From SOIA01 sp050116035 (GTDB lineage: Bacteria > Acidobacteriota > Aminicenantia > Aminicenantales > Aminicenantaceae): a stretch of 9,737 nt of DNA. The stretch covers positions 1 to 9,737 of the forward strand of contig JASFPJ010000109.1 of NCBI GenBank assembly GCA_050116035.1, given 5' to 3'. Numbering within the stretch: position 1 is the stretch's first letter; each line of letters opens with the position of its first letter. The position numbers were made by a program, and so were the translations under genes. The notes beneath the pieces are model-generated. The model saw nothing but the letters and a program-made list of their open reading frames with translations, did no database searches and had not been told where the DNA came from. Positions 1 to 7,600 of this stretch are shown here, piece by piece.

Positions 1-40
1 AAACCAAAAAACTCCTGATTCATCCGGAATAATGAATAAT

Positions 41-160
41 GGGGACGTTCCCAAAGGTGCCACCTTAGCCCTTTCATTCCTTTTATTTTAATCGTCTTTT
101 CAAAGATAATGCTCTTGGACAGGCTGAGGGGTCTAAGGTGGTATCTTGGGGGACGTCCCC
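41..160. repeat. MITE/REPIN-like element, copy 1 (GGGGACGTTCCC family)
   Basis: The element has imperfect terminal inverted repeats. Left arm 41-68 begins GGGGACGTTCCC and ends CCACCTTAG; right arm 133-160 begins CTAAGGTGG and ends GACGTCCCC. The arms match at 24 of 28 positions. Each arm carries a short palindrome (GGGACGTTCCC, GGGGACGTCCCC) at the outer end. The 64-bp core has no coding capacity and resembles the core of the second copy at 474-597 (shared CATT, TATTTT, GTCTTTT and TGAG blocks in the same order). The size and symmetry fit a non-autonomous element of the REPIN/MITE kind, usually moved in trans by a RAYT-type transposase; no transposase is in the window. Confidence 0.75.
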
Positions 161-164
161 GGTT

Positions 165-425
165 CTAATGGGGGTTTTTTTGCTCTAAAAATTTCTGACG
201 GCACTCTTTCGAGCAAAAATAATAGTCTTTTCCGGCATAATTTGCCTTGAGAGCGTCTTCTTTGGGGAGATAAGTATTGCACATTTCATCTTTGACCATT
301 ATTCCAGATTGGCGTTTGTTCACTCGGGGAGATTGGCTTCCCTTGTTTACAGCTTTAAAAAAACGGAAGAGCCAGTAGATGATGTAGGCGAGGAATGCAT
401 AGAGGATAATCTTGAAAAATGTCAT
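165..425 (-). CDS. Small membrane-anchored protein with YHS/TRASH-like cysteine motif
   Basis: An 86-residue protein. Residues 5-22 form one hydrophobic membrane segment, followed by a basic linker (about 23-42). A C-terminal domain carries Cys49, Cys71 and Cys75 in the context V-K-D-x-M-C and Y-Y-F-C-S-x-x-C, spacing C-x21-C-x3-C. This resembles the YHS/TRASH metal-binding fold and the short PP0621-like proteins that combine a membrane anchor with this motif. Metal binding (Cu, Zn or Fe) is a family-level inference and the partner is unknown. The ATG start has only a weak AAAGAAG ribosome-binding sequence 3 nt upstream. The gene sits between two related inverted-repeat elements; its TAG stop lies 4 nt from the edge of the left one, so the C-terminus may have been set by that insertion. 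No neighbour suggests a specific pathway. Confidence 0.75.
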   Translation of the reverse strand: MTFFKIILYAFLAYIIYWLFRFFKAVNKGSQSPRVNKRQSGIMVKDEMCNTYLPKEDALKANYAGKDYYFCSKECRQKFLEQKNPH

Positions 426-434
426 TACTTCTTT

Positions 435-463
435 AAATTAGACGATTTATATAGCCATGTCAA
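435..463 (-). promoter_or_regulatory. Candidate sigma-70-type promoter of the YHS/TRASH-like gene
   Basis: On the minus strand a perfect TTGACA (463-458) is followed after 17 nt by TAATTT (440-435), a poor -10 box matching at 3 of 6 positions. The start codon is at 425, so the leader would be only a few bases. The -35 box is convincing alone, the -10 is not. It lies just inside the gene-proximal edge of the repeat element at 474-597. Confidence 0.3.
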
Positions 464-473
464 ACACATTAGA

Positions 474-597
474 TAGGGACGTTCCCTAAGGGACCACCTT
501 CGCTCATTTATTCCTCTATTTTGACTTGTCTTTTTAAAATATCATGTATTGCGGATAGATTGAGTGCTCTAAGGTGGTCCCTTAGGGAACGTTCCTA
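474..597. repeat. MITE/REPIN-like element, copy 2 (GGGACGTTCCC family)
   Basis: The terminal inverted repeats are nearly perfect: left arm 474-500 (TAGGGACGTTCCCTAAGG, ending CCACCTT) and right arm 571-597 match at 26 of 27 positions. Each arm contains the palindrome GGGACGTTCCC or a one-base variant, plus an AAGG...CCTT mini-stem. The 70-bp core aligns with the core of copy 1 in the same orientation. The arms of this copy are better preserved than those of copy 1, which suggests it is the younger insertion or is kept paired by compensatory change. As RNA or single-stranded DNA the whole element would fold into one long hairpin. Confidence 0.8.
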
Positions 598-613
598 ATA
601 TTTCAAATTTTTC

Positions 614-642
614 TTGATTCTTGAGGGGCTTAAAAGTAACAT
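614..642 (+). promoter_or_regulatory. Weak candidate promoter upstream of the acyl-CoA dehydrogenase
   Basis: TTGATT (614-619), 17-nt spacer, TAACAT (637-642); each box matches the sigma-70 consensus at 4 of 6 positions. A second possible -10, CATAAT at 684-689, lacks a good -35. The stretch 598-720 is AT-rich and otherwise shows no gene or clear structure. Confidence 0.22.
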
Positions 643-732
643 GAAAAAGAATTAAGTCTATCAATCAAATGGAAAGAATCATACATAATTATCATAAATA
701 TCATTATTTTCCATCCTGAGAGAGGAGCCATT

Positions 733-1878
733 ATGGATTTTTTATTGACCGAAGAGCAGGAGATTTTAAAGGATTCAATCAAGAATTTTGCTGAGAAAGA
801 AATTCGGCCCCACATCAAGGAGAGTGATGAGAAAGGGGAGTGGCCGGAGGAGCTGACAAAAAAGCTGGGAGAGATGGGACTGCTGGGAATAATCATTCCA
901 TCGGAATTTTCAGGGTCAGGCTATTCGAATGTGGATTATGTGATCATTCTGGAGGAAGTCTCCAGAGTAGACCCTTCTGTCGGCCTGGTCGTGGCCGCTC
1001 ATAACTCTCTGTGTTCGAATCACATCAACCTCTTCGGGAACGAAGAACAAAAAAAGAATTACCTGACACGTTTGGCCTCAGGACAGACTCTAGGGGCATG
1101 GGGCCTCACTGAAGCAGAAGCAGGTTCTGATGCAGCAGCCTTGAAAACAAAAGCTGTGAAAGATGGAGATCAGTGGGTGCTCAACGGGACAAAGCGTTTT
1201 ATCACTAACGGGAGTTTAGCAGAAATTCATGTGGTCATGGCGATAACAGACCCGAAGAAAGGGAGAAAGGGAATTTCCTCTTTTATCTTGGAAAAGGGAA
1301 TGAAAGGCTTTAGTCCGGGTAAAAAGGAAGATAAGCTGGGCATCCGGTCCGCCGATACATCCGAGCTTATTCTGGAAGATGTCAGAGTTCCCTCTGAGAA
1401 TATGCTGGGAGAAGAAGGAGAAGGATACAGGCAGGCCATGGCCATTTTAGATGGAGGACGAGTCAGTATTGCTGGATTTTCTCTGGGAATTGCCGCAGGC
1501 GCTCTGGAGTCAAGCCTGAAATATGCGAAAGAAAGGGTTCAGTTTCAACAGCCCATCGCCAAATTTCAGGCTATTCAATGGATGCTGGCCGATGGTTTTA
1601 CTGAATTGGAGGCGGCGCGTCTTTTGACCTACAAAGCCGCTTTTATCGAGGATCAGGGCAAAAAGGTCCCGAAAGAGTCTGCCATGGCGAAGCTCTTTGC
1701 CAGTGAATTAGCTGTGAAATCTTCCTCGATGGCCGTGCAGATTTTCGGAGGCTATGGGTTCACAAAGGAATATCCGGTAGAGAAATTCTATCGGGATTCA
1801 AAATTAGCCACCATCGGGGAAGGGACGTCTGAAATCCAGCGCTGGATCATTGCGCAGAAAGTACTTTCTGAATACTGA
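733..1878 (+). CDS. Acyl-CoA dehydrogenase (short-chain/butyryl-CoA type)
   Basis: This 381-residue FAD enzyme has the full length of the family. It oxidises acyl-CoA to trans-2-enoyl-CoA in the cytoplasm and passes electrons to electron-transfer flavoprotein. The N-terminal helical domain covers about 5-115. The middle beta domain has the FAD/substrate motif WGLTEAEAGSD (123-133) and FITNG (156-160). The C-terminal helical domain (about 227-375) has R-V-Q-F-Q-Q-P (268-274) and QIFGGYG (336-342). The presumed catalytic base is Glu363 in IGEGTSEIQR, the position used by short- and medium-chain dehydrogenases; the alternative helix-G glutamate of isovaleryl-CoA and long-chain enzymes is absent (LDGGR at 239-243). 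The start is supported by GGAG 5 nt upstream. It lies 109 nt before meaB on the same strand, so it may act in short-chain or branched-chain acid oxidation feeding propionyl-CoA. Exact chain length cannot be read from sequence. Confidence 0.93.
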   Translation: MDFLLTEEQEILKDSIKNFAEKEIRPHIKESDEKGEWPEELTKKLGEMGLLGIIIPSEFSGSGYSNVDYVIILEEVSRVDPSVGLVVAAHNSLCSNHINLFGNEEQKKNYLTRLASGQTLGAWGLTEAEAGSDAAALKTKAVKDGDQWVLNGTKRFITNGSLAEIHVVMAITDPKKGRKGISSFILEKGMKGFSPGKKEDKLGIRSADTSELILEDVRVPSENMLGEEGEGYRQAMAILDGGRVSIAGFSLGIAAGALESSLKYAKERVQFQQPIAKFQAIQWMLADGFTELEAARLLTYKAAFIEDQGKKVPKESAMAKLFASELAVKSSSMAVQIFGGYGFTKEYPVEKFYRDSKLATIGEGTSEIQRWIIAQKVLSEY

Positions 1879-1987
1879 ACACAATTGATAAGTTGGATTT
1901 ATACCCTGTGATTTATCTCAAGTCAAAGAAAATAGAAAGTTTTATCCTGAGAGAACGGAGCTTTTTAGCTGCGGGGAGAAAGCGAGC

Positions 1988-2941
1988 ATGAAGAAGAGAG
2001 GAATGTCTGATTTAGCCCAGGAAGTCATCAAAGGAAACCACAGAGCCATTGCGCGGGCCATTTCTCTTGTGGAGAATAACCGAAGTGCCGCTCAGGAAAT
2101 GATGAAGAAAATCTTCGCGCATACCGGAGAGTCAATCATAGTCGGAATCACTGGCTCACCGGGCTCTGGCAAAAGTACATTAGTTGATCAGATGGCCGGA
2201 CTCTTCCGGAAGAATGAGAAAAAAATTGGGATTGTGGCAGTGGACCCTTCCAGCCCTTTCAGCGGCGGAGCGATTTTGGGGGACAGAATCAGGATGATGC
2301 AGCACAGTGTGGACTCTGAAATTTTCATCCGCAGCATGGCCACACGCGGGCATTTAGGCGGTTTAGCGAAGGCAACCGGAGAGGCAATTGCGGTTCTTGA
2401 AGCCGCAGGTAAAGACTTTATACTGGTCGAAACAGTTGGAGTGGGACAGGATGAGGTTGAGGTAGTGAAGCTGGCGGATATCATTCTTGTGGTTCTTATC
2501 CCAGGAGCCGGGGATGAGATTCAGGTGTTTAAAGCAGGAATCATGGAGATTGCCGACATTTTTATCCTGAATAAGGCGGATTCACCCCTGGCTGACAGGA
2601 CAGAAAAACAACTCAGAGCCATGCTGGACCTGGGTTTGGTTGGAAAAACTCCTCCTCCTGTGATCAAGACCGTGGCCACAGAGGGGAAAGGAGTGGATAA
2701 GCTCATTAAAGAGATTGATAAATTGGTAATGGATAAAAGCCAGGAATTGCGGGATTCCAGGAAGAAAAGACTCATCCCCTGGATGCTGATGGATATTATC
2801 CGTGAAAAAATTTATCATTCTGTGACTCAAGACATCAAAGCTTCCGAATTTGAAGACTTCATCGAGAGAATTCACAGGAGGGAAATTGATCCTTACACGG
2901 TTGCCGATAAAATCATCAGAAAATTAAAAAAGAGCACGTGA
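1988..2941 (+). CDS. meaB: Methylmalonyl-CoA mutase-associated GTPase MeaB (ArgK family)
   Basis: A 317-residue G3E-class P-loop GTPase of normal family length. MeaB-type proteins gate loading of adenosylcobalamin into methylmalonyl-CoA mutase and protect the enzyme from inactivation. The Walker A motif is GSPGSGKS (56-63). VDPSSP (85-90) and ETVGVGQDEV (148-157) are the characteristic switch segments, and NKAD (195-198) gives guanine specificity. The helical C-terminus ending DPYTVADKII (301-310) corresponds to the dimerisation region. The ATG is preceded by GGGGAGAAAG at a usable distance. The epimerase follows after 60 nt, as commonly seen in mutase clusters, yet neither mutase subunit is in the window. 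Older databases call this family ArgK, a lysine/arginine/ornithine transport kinase; the mutase role is much better supported by the neighbour. Confidence 0.95.
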   Translation: MKKRGMSDLAQEVIKGNHRAIARAISLVENNRSAAQEMMKKIFAHTGESIIVGITGSPGSGKSTLVDQMAGLFRKNEKKIGIVAVDPSSPFSGGAILGDRIRMMQHSVDSEIFIRSMATRGHLGGLAKATGEAIAVLEAAGKDFILVETVGVGQDEVEVVKLADIILVVLIPGAGDEIQVFKAGIMEIADIFILNKADSPLADRTEKQLRAMLDLGLVGKTPPPVIKTVATEGKGVDKLIKEIDKLVMDKSQELRDSRKKRLIPWMLMDIIREKIYHSVTQDIKASEFEDFIERIHRREIDPYTVADKIIRKLKKST

Positions 2942-3001
2942 CATGCATGATAAAGCGATTTTTTTAGTGAATGTGTTTTCTCTTTTGGGAGGAAAAGGAA
3001 G

Positions 3002-3409
3002 ATGAAAATCGAGCACATAGGAATCGCAGTGAATAATCTTGAGGAAAGTCTGACTCTATGGACTGAATTACTCAACCTGAGCGTACGAGGAATCGAAGAG
3101 ATACAAGAAAGAGGCGTCAAATTGGCTCATTTGGAGATAGAAGACGGGCCATCCATCGAACTGGTGACTCCCTTTGGTGAAGAATCTCCTCTGGAAAAAT
3201 TCCTAAAAGAAAGAGGGGAAGGAATCCACCACTTTTGCTTCGAGGTGCAGGATATCGAAGAGGCCGTCAAGAGGCTGAAGGAAAAAGGAATTCAGTTTGT
3301 TCATGATAAGCCGCAGAAGGGAGCCGAAGGAAGCCTCATCGCTTTTATCCATCCCCGTCACTTCAACGGTGTACTGATAGAGCTAAAAGAGAAAAAAACT
3401 CAAACGTGA
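3002..3409 (+). CDS. mce: Methylmalonyl-CoA epimerase (VOC superfamily)
   Basis: A 135-residue vicinal-oxygen-chelate protein, the usual size for this enzyme. It interconverts (2R)- and (2S)-methylmalonyl-CoA, linking propionyl-CoA carboxylation or transcarboxylation to the B12-dependent mutase. Two paired beta-alpha-beta-beta-beta modules are visible, starting MKIEHIGIAV and GIHHFCFEV. Likely divalent-metal ligands are His5, Glu53 (in SIELVTP), His77 (or His76) and Glu127 (in GVLIEL). Glu36 in QERGVK is placed like the proposed catalytic base of characterised epimerases. The start has a strong GGGAGGAAAAGGAAG purine tract directly upstream. It sits between meaB (60 nt) and a DUF2905 gene (13 nt), so the three are probably cotranscribed. 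A general glyoxalase-like function is possible but unlikely beside meaB. Confidence 0.92.
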   Translation: MKIEHIGIAVNNLEESLTLWTELLNLSVRGIEEIQERGVKLAHLEIEDGPSIELVTPFGEESPLEKFLKERGEGIHHFCFEVQDIEEAVKRLKEKGIQFVHDKPQKGAEGSLIAFIHPRHFNGVLIELKEKKTQT

Positions 3410-3422
3410 AGTCAGAGGAAGA

Positions 3423-3653
3423 ATGCTGAAGACATTGGGGAATGTCTTAATCATTACCGGAATCCTGATGGTTGTTTTCGGCATCGTTCTAAAATTGTCC
3501 GGAAAGTTCAATTGGATCGGGAAATTACCGGGAGATATCGTTATTCATAAAGGGAACTTCACTTTCTATTTCCCGCTTGTGACTTGTTTGCTTGCCAGTC
3601 TCATCCTGAGCCTGCTTCTTTATTTGATTTTTAAATTTGTTTTGAAGAATTAG
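3423..3653 (+). CDS. DUF2905 family small membrane protein
   Basis: A 76-residue protein with two membrane segments (about 4-24 and 50-73) joined by a conserved loop. The loop holds the family signature LPGDIVIHKGNFTFYFP (35-51), which is close to diagnostic for DUF2905. The function of this family is unknown. The start follows AGAGGA by 3 nt, and the gene begins 13 nt after the epimerase stop, consistent with the end of a meaB-mce operon. The flavodoxin-like gene converges on it with a 32-nt gap, in which I see no clear terminator hairpin. Confidence 0.88.
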   Translation: MLKTLGNVLIITGILMVVFGIVLKLSGKFNWIGKLPGDIVIHKGNFTFYFPLVTCLLASLILSLLLYLIFKFVLKN

Positions 3654-3685
3654 AGAGCAGTGAACTCCCCTTGGGAAAAATCCTT

Positions 3686-4183
3686 TTACTGAGCGCTGAG
3701 AGTCACTATCCTTCTGGCGAAGGTTCTGGCGTCTTCCAGGTCAGCCTCGTCAGGATGAGTTTGGGCAGAGGCGGCCATTTCTGCCCATAACTTGTGTTCT
3801 GGGGATTGGCTTAAAACTTCAAGAGCTTTTGAGGACACTCTTCCTCTGCAGGAAAAAGTTCCCAAGACTTTAGCTTTCGAGGCTGTGACAGCCGCATTTT
3901 CAAGAGCTTCTTGAGAGAGATGACTTCCAGTGATGGCACCGTGTGTGGAAAAAAAAGCAATTTTTTTTCCTTCTGGGATTTTTTTGAGCAAGCTGACAAC
4001 CTTGAAGGGAACACTGTGAGAGTGGACAGGAAAACCGATGAATACAAGAGTGTAGGCGTCCAATTCTTGAACTTCCTCGATAGGCTCTATCGTTTTATCT
4101 CCCTCCAGAACGCCGTGTATGGCTTCGGCAATTTTTTTCGTGTTTCCTGTCAAGCTGAAGTACGTGACCAGAATTTTTGACAT
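3686..4183 (-). CDS. Flavodoxin-fold protein (Flavodoxin_3/BilS-like)
   Basis: A 165-residue soluble protein. The N-terminal strand and FMN phosphate-binding loop are clear: ILVTYFS then S-L-T-G-N-T (10-15) and KKIAEAI. The second alternating segment, LVFIGFPVHSHSVPFKVVSLL (about 46-66), would form the strand and the 50s loop near the flavin. GKKIAFFSTHG (72-82) and VLGTFSCRGRVSSKALE (106-122) resemble the pattern of the short Flavodoxin_3 proteins, some of which are annotated BilS. An electron-transfer role with bound FMN is inferred; the redox partner is not in the window. The start has GAGGGAG 7 nt upstream. It is transcribed alone and convergent to the DUF2905 gene. Confidence 0.82.
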   Translation of the reverse strand: MSKILVTYFSLTGNTKKIAEAIHGVLEGDKTIEPIEEVQELDAYTLVFIGFPVHSHSVPFKVVSLLKKIPEGKKIAFFSTHGAITGSHLSQEALENAAVTASKAKVLGTFSCRGRVSSKALEVLSQSPEHKLWAEMAASAQTHPDEADLEDARTFARRIVTLSAQ

Positions 4184-4240
4184 CTTCGATCTCCCTCAAA
4201 AACCTTTGTTTGAGTCGTATCCTGTAGAAAAGACTACCTA

Positions 4241-4270
4241 ATTCTGTTTTTTCTAACCTTTTTGACTCAA
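4241..4270 (-). promoter_or_regulatory. Candidate promoter of the flavodoxin-like gene
   Basis: On the minus strand TTGAGT (4270-4265), 18-nt spacer and CAGAAT (4246-4241) each match sigma-70 boxes at 4 of 6 positions, about 58 nt before the ATG. The -35 overlaps one arm of a 7-bp inverted repeat TTGAGTC/GACTCAA (arms near 4210-4216 and 4264-4270). This could be an operator or chance. Confidence 0.3.
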
Positions 4271-4320
4271 GAAGAATATCATTTTTCCATAAAACGTTAA
4301 ATATTACCAGGTTTTAAGAA

Positions 4321-4420
4321 AAAAGGAGACAGGCCACTTTTTTAAGAAGAGGGATAGTCACTATCTCTTTAAATGTGAGGACTGAAAGGGACAGTCCCTA
4401 AAAAAGGGGCCTGTCCTTTA
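4321..4420. repeat. REPIN-like inverted pair (GGACAGGCC-CTTTTTTA family)
   Basis: Two REP-like units face each other. Unit 1 has GACAGGCCACTTTTTTA at 4328-4344, followed by the odd palindrome GATAGTCACTATC (4353-4365). Unit 2 is inverted, with the palindrome GGGACAGTCCC (4388-4398), then TAAAAAAGGGGCCTGTCC (4399-4416). The outer heads are complementary at 16 of 17 positions. A head sequence followed by its own hairpin in each half is the classic REPIN arrangement. The head resembles GGGGACAGGC-type repeats linked to RAYT transposases in other bacteria; that link is from general knowledge, with no transposase here. It could also act as a bidirectional terminator, since T/A runs follow GC-rich arms. 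Confidence 0.7.
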
Positions 4421-4670
4421 TGCTCACTAATTGGGTAACACTTTGTGTGATGATATTGAAGGCAAAGGTGTCATGGCGAGCAAAGCATGGCAATACCAGG
4501 TCTGTGTCATTGCGAGCGAAGCGTGGCAATCTCGTAGAGAGAAATTATATTAATACAGAATGAAGATATCCTATTTATGAGATTGCCATGCTTTGCTCGC
4601 CATGAAATAAGAATAAGATTGCTTCACTCTGTTCGCAATAACAGCATAAAAACGTTATCGAATTGTTGAG
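4417..4670. repeat. MITE-like element, compound copy A (GTCATTGCGAGC family)
   Basis: This 254-bp non-coding element holds two nested or interleaved inverted-repeat pairs. The first is a perfect 24-bp pair, 4471-4494 (TCATGGCGAGCAAAGCATGG...) with 4582-4605. The second is an imperfect pair, 4506-4533 (GTCATTGCGAGCGAAGCGTGG...) with about 4617-4642. Left-end sequence TTTATGCTCA, an inner 24-bp block at 4451-4474 and right-end AATTGTTGAG recur in the copy at 9095-9253. The core motif is a widespread intergenic repeat in many bacterial groups. The element begins where the REPIN-like repeat ends and stops about 20 nt after the kinase stop codon, so it may also influence the 3' end of the kinase mRNA. 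Confidence 0.75.
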
Positions 4671-4691
4671 CGGGTATACCTGTCCTCTTAT

Positions 4692-7600
4692 TTATTTAGG
4701 GAGGTCTATAAAAATTTGAGTTCCCTCTTTTTCCTTGCTTGATGCGTGAATCGAACCTCCATGTTCTTCAATGATCTTTTTTGAAATGGGGAGCCCTAAA
4801 CCGGTTCCCATGTCTTTAGTTGAGAAATTGGATTCAAAGATTCTATCCAGCATCTCTTTTCCGATTCCAATGCCTGTATCCCTAATTTCCAGTCTGATTC
4901 TATTTTTCTCCTCAGAAACAATGATTTCGATCTCACCCTTCCCCTGGATGGCTTCGATAGCATTGATAAAGATGTTTCTCAGGGCGATCATCATCCGGCT
5001 TCTGTCTCCCACTATCTGAAAATCTCGGCCTTCATATTCTTCTTTGAATCCGATTCTTTCAGAGATCATATTCTTATAGGGTGCAACTGTTTCTTGGAGG
5101 AGTTTCTTCAAATCCAAAGGCTCTTTTTGAATGACGACTTCTTTTGAAGTCTCCAAGAATTCTTGGGCAATTTTTCTCAGGTTTTCGACTTCAGTGATGA
5201 TATAGGAAGCTGATTCTTGGAGAGCCTTATCAAAATTTTTCTTTTTATCCTTGTAGACTCTGAGCAAATGTTCGGCTGAGAGCTGGATTGGCGTCAGAGG
5301 ATTCTTTATTTCGTGAGCCACTTTCCTTGCCATTTCTGCCCATGCGACCTTTTTCCCCATGTCGGTCAGTTCCTGCTGGTGTTTCTTCAGGTTTTTGATC
5401 ATCGTGTTGAATCCGTCGATGAGAGTTTTCATCTCATCCTGGGGTTTATGAGGGATGGAAATCTCGAGATTTCCTGAGCTCACCTCTTTTGTCCCCATTA
5501 GGAGTTTTCTTATGGGAGTCACAATCATATGCCCGATTCCTCGAGCGAAACCGAGGACGACAGCGATGAAAAAGACAGAAATGAAAAACAGAAATTCAAT
5601 CAAATCGTCCGTCGCCTTCGATATCTCCTGCTGTTCTAAAGGAAAAGGGAGTGATATCAGGAGAAGAGAGTCTCCGAGCGAATAAGAAGTCGTGAGCGTG
5701 TGGAATGAGTAACCTCCGATTTTCTGGGTTTGGGTGTAATACGGATTGTTTTCATACTGAATCTTGTAATAGATTTCTCCGTCGATTAAATCTGGAATCA
5801 GTCCGGAATCAAAAAACTCCCTGCGGCTTGAAGAAGTGATCCGGCCATCTTGATAAAGATTCACATCGCTGGAGATAATGGAGCTGATTTCCAGCACAAC
5901 AGTTTCCGGAGGCGTGATTAGGGAAACCATTTCTTCTTGTTGAGTGATCATGAAGTCTTCCATCACCCGGCGGACAAAATTGGCATGGATTTCTGCTTTT
6001 TCCGTGAACTGTTGGGTGAAAATTTGAGCGAAGAAGTTTCTGGTTAAAAAAGTGAAAAGGAGAAGAGGGATGAGTGCTATGGCCACAAAAGATATATAAA
6101 CCCTGTTCGAAAACGACCAGAGAGGATTCTTGAACCTCTTTCCCGCACCAATTGCGGAAAGAATGAAGAATAAGAGAGATATGGCGAGGTAGAAAAAGAA
6201 AAGCCTCATGAACTCTGTGGAAAAATTAAAGAAGTTTTTTTTCGGGATGAACAGAGAATAGATTCTGTGATTCTTCTTGAAATAGAAAGAGTGAAATTTT
6301 TTCCTCTTGTCTGTAAAAACTGACCAGAGGGAGTCTTGAGAGTCTATTTTCTCCAGAACAGCAGGGGGAATGCCAGAGGAGATGTTGTTGGGATTGAATA
6401 TCAGCCTTCCTTCCGGATCGAATATGGCAAATCCTAGGTCAAACTGGTCAAGGGAAGGGATGGAAGTGACTCTCAAGAGTTCAAAGTAGGGATTAGCCGA
6501 ATACAGGAAAGGAAGCATGTCATAATCGATCGAGAGGTAGAGAATCGTCCGCCCTAAGTGATTTTCTTCCACAAACCAGTCTTTATAGCCGAGCAGAAAA
6601 TCTCTTTCTTCACCCATTATCGGGATATTCAGGTAGGAAATAGACCATTCCCGGCTGATGGGAAGATCGAAATCAGCGCTGTAGAGTTCAGGAACATTCA
6701 GAGAGAACCGGGAGAGAAACTCCCCATCAGGATTGGTTATTCCATCAGGAGCGATAATTTCCAAGCTTGAATACCAGTTAAATTTTGCCGGGAGAGTCCT
6801 CTCCCATAAAGAGTGGGCAAAACCAGGCGGTTCAGAGCTCTGCAGGAAAGAGATAATGGATTCCTCCCTTTTATCAATCTCTGGGAAGGATTGGTTGAGC
6901 ATGAAGAAACCCCAGGGTTCCTGGGATTTTATGATGTTCTGAAGAGAATTCTGGAGAAGAGAATTGTTCCGGTTGGAGGTGGAAAGATGAAGAGAAGCGT
7001 AGATGAATAGCGTGGGAAGAAGAAGGATCGAGAGCAAGACTTCCTTTCTTTTTATGAGCTTCGGAAAAAAAGAGACAAAGAGGGCCAGAGTGATGATCAA
7101 AAACTGAAGAGTGAAGAGAAAGAGAGAATTCCTGTCTTTAAAAAAGAGAAAGTAGGCTCCAAACTCGAAGATGAGTATAAGGAGGGGGAGAAATATTCTG
7201 GAGTGACTAGAGATGATTCTCAATCCTGTGAATATGGCAAACAGGGCTACAGAGAGAAAGAGAAAGATACTGAGATGGAGGAGAAAAAATGAAGGATTGA
7301 GAGAGAAATGGAGCAGGTTAATGTTGGAGTGCGAGACAAGGCGGAAGAGTAATTCTTGAAAGACGAACATGAAAAACAGGGATGTGAAGATAAAGACTAG
7401 GATAATGGGCACAGAAAGGAGAGAGGATTTTCTTTTCTTGCTTTTAAAGAGATTTCGAGAGTAGATCCCCAGACATCCTGCAATCAAAAAGAGAAAGAAA
7501 GCGGTGAGAAAGATGTCAGCAGGGGACTTTGTGAGGATCCAGATAGAGAAGAAACTGGCTGAGGATGGAGAGAAGATGGGAAGGGATTGGATTTTTTCCA

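Noticed and set aside
630..896. Open reading frame on the minus strand overlapping the start of the acyl-CoA dehydrogenase
   Set aside because: Antisense to a clear family gene, low-complexity Ser/Ile/Phe composition and no recognisable domain.
1879..1987. Possible cobalamin riboswitch or terminator between the dehydrogenase and meaB
   Set aside because: The gap is too short for a full B12 riboswitch. The only hairpin (AGCT-TTTT-AGCT near 1961-1972) has a short stem and no T-run suited to a terminator.
2188..2875. Several minus-strand open frames inside meaB
   Set aside because: They are antisense to conserved GTPase motifs and have no domain or convincing ribosome-binding site.
3654..3685. 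Bidirectional terminator between the convergent DUF2905 and flavodoxin-like genes
   Set aside because: No stem longer than a few base pairs with an adjacent T-run could be found in the 32-nt gap.
3811..4180. Open frames on both strands overlapping the flavodoxin-like gene
   Set aside because: The flavodoxin frame has a good ribosome-binding site and the FMN-loop motif; the others are out-of-frame shadows.
4417..4670. CRISPR array, suggested by repeated GCGAGC...GGCAAT blocks
   Set aside because: Repeats are inverted as well as direct, differ in sequence, and lack regular spacers.
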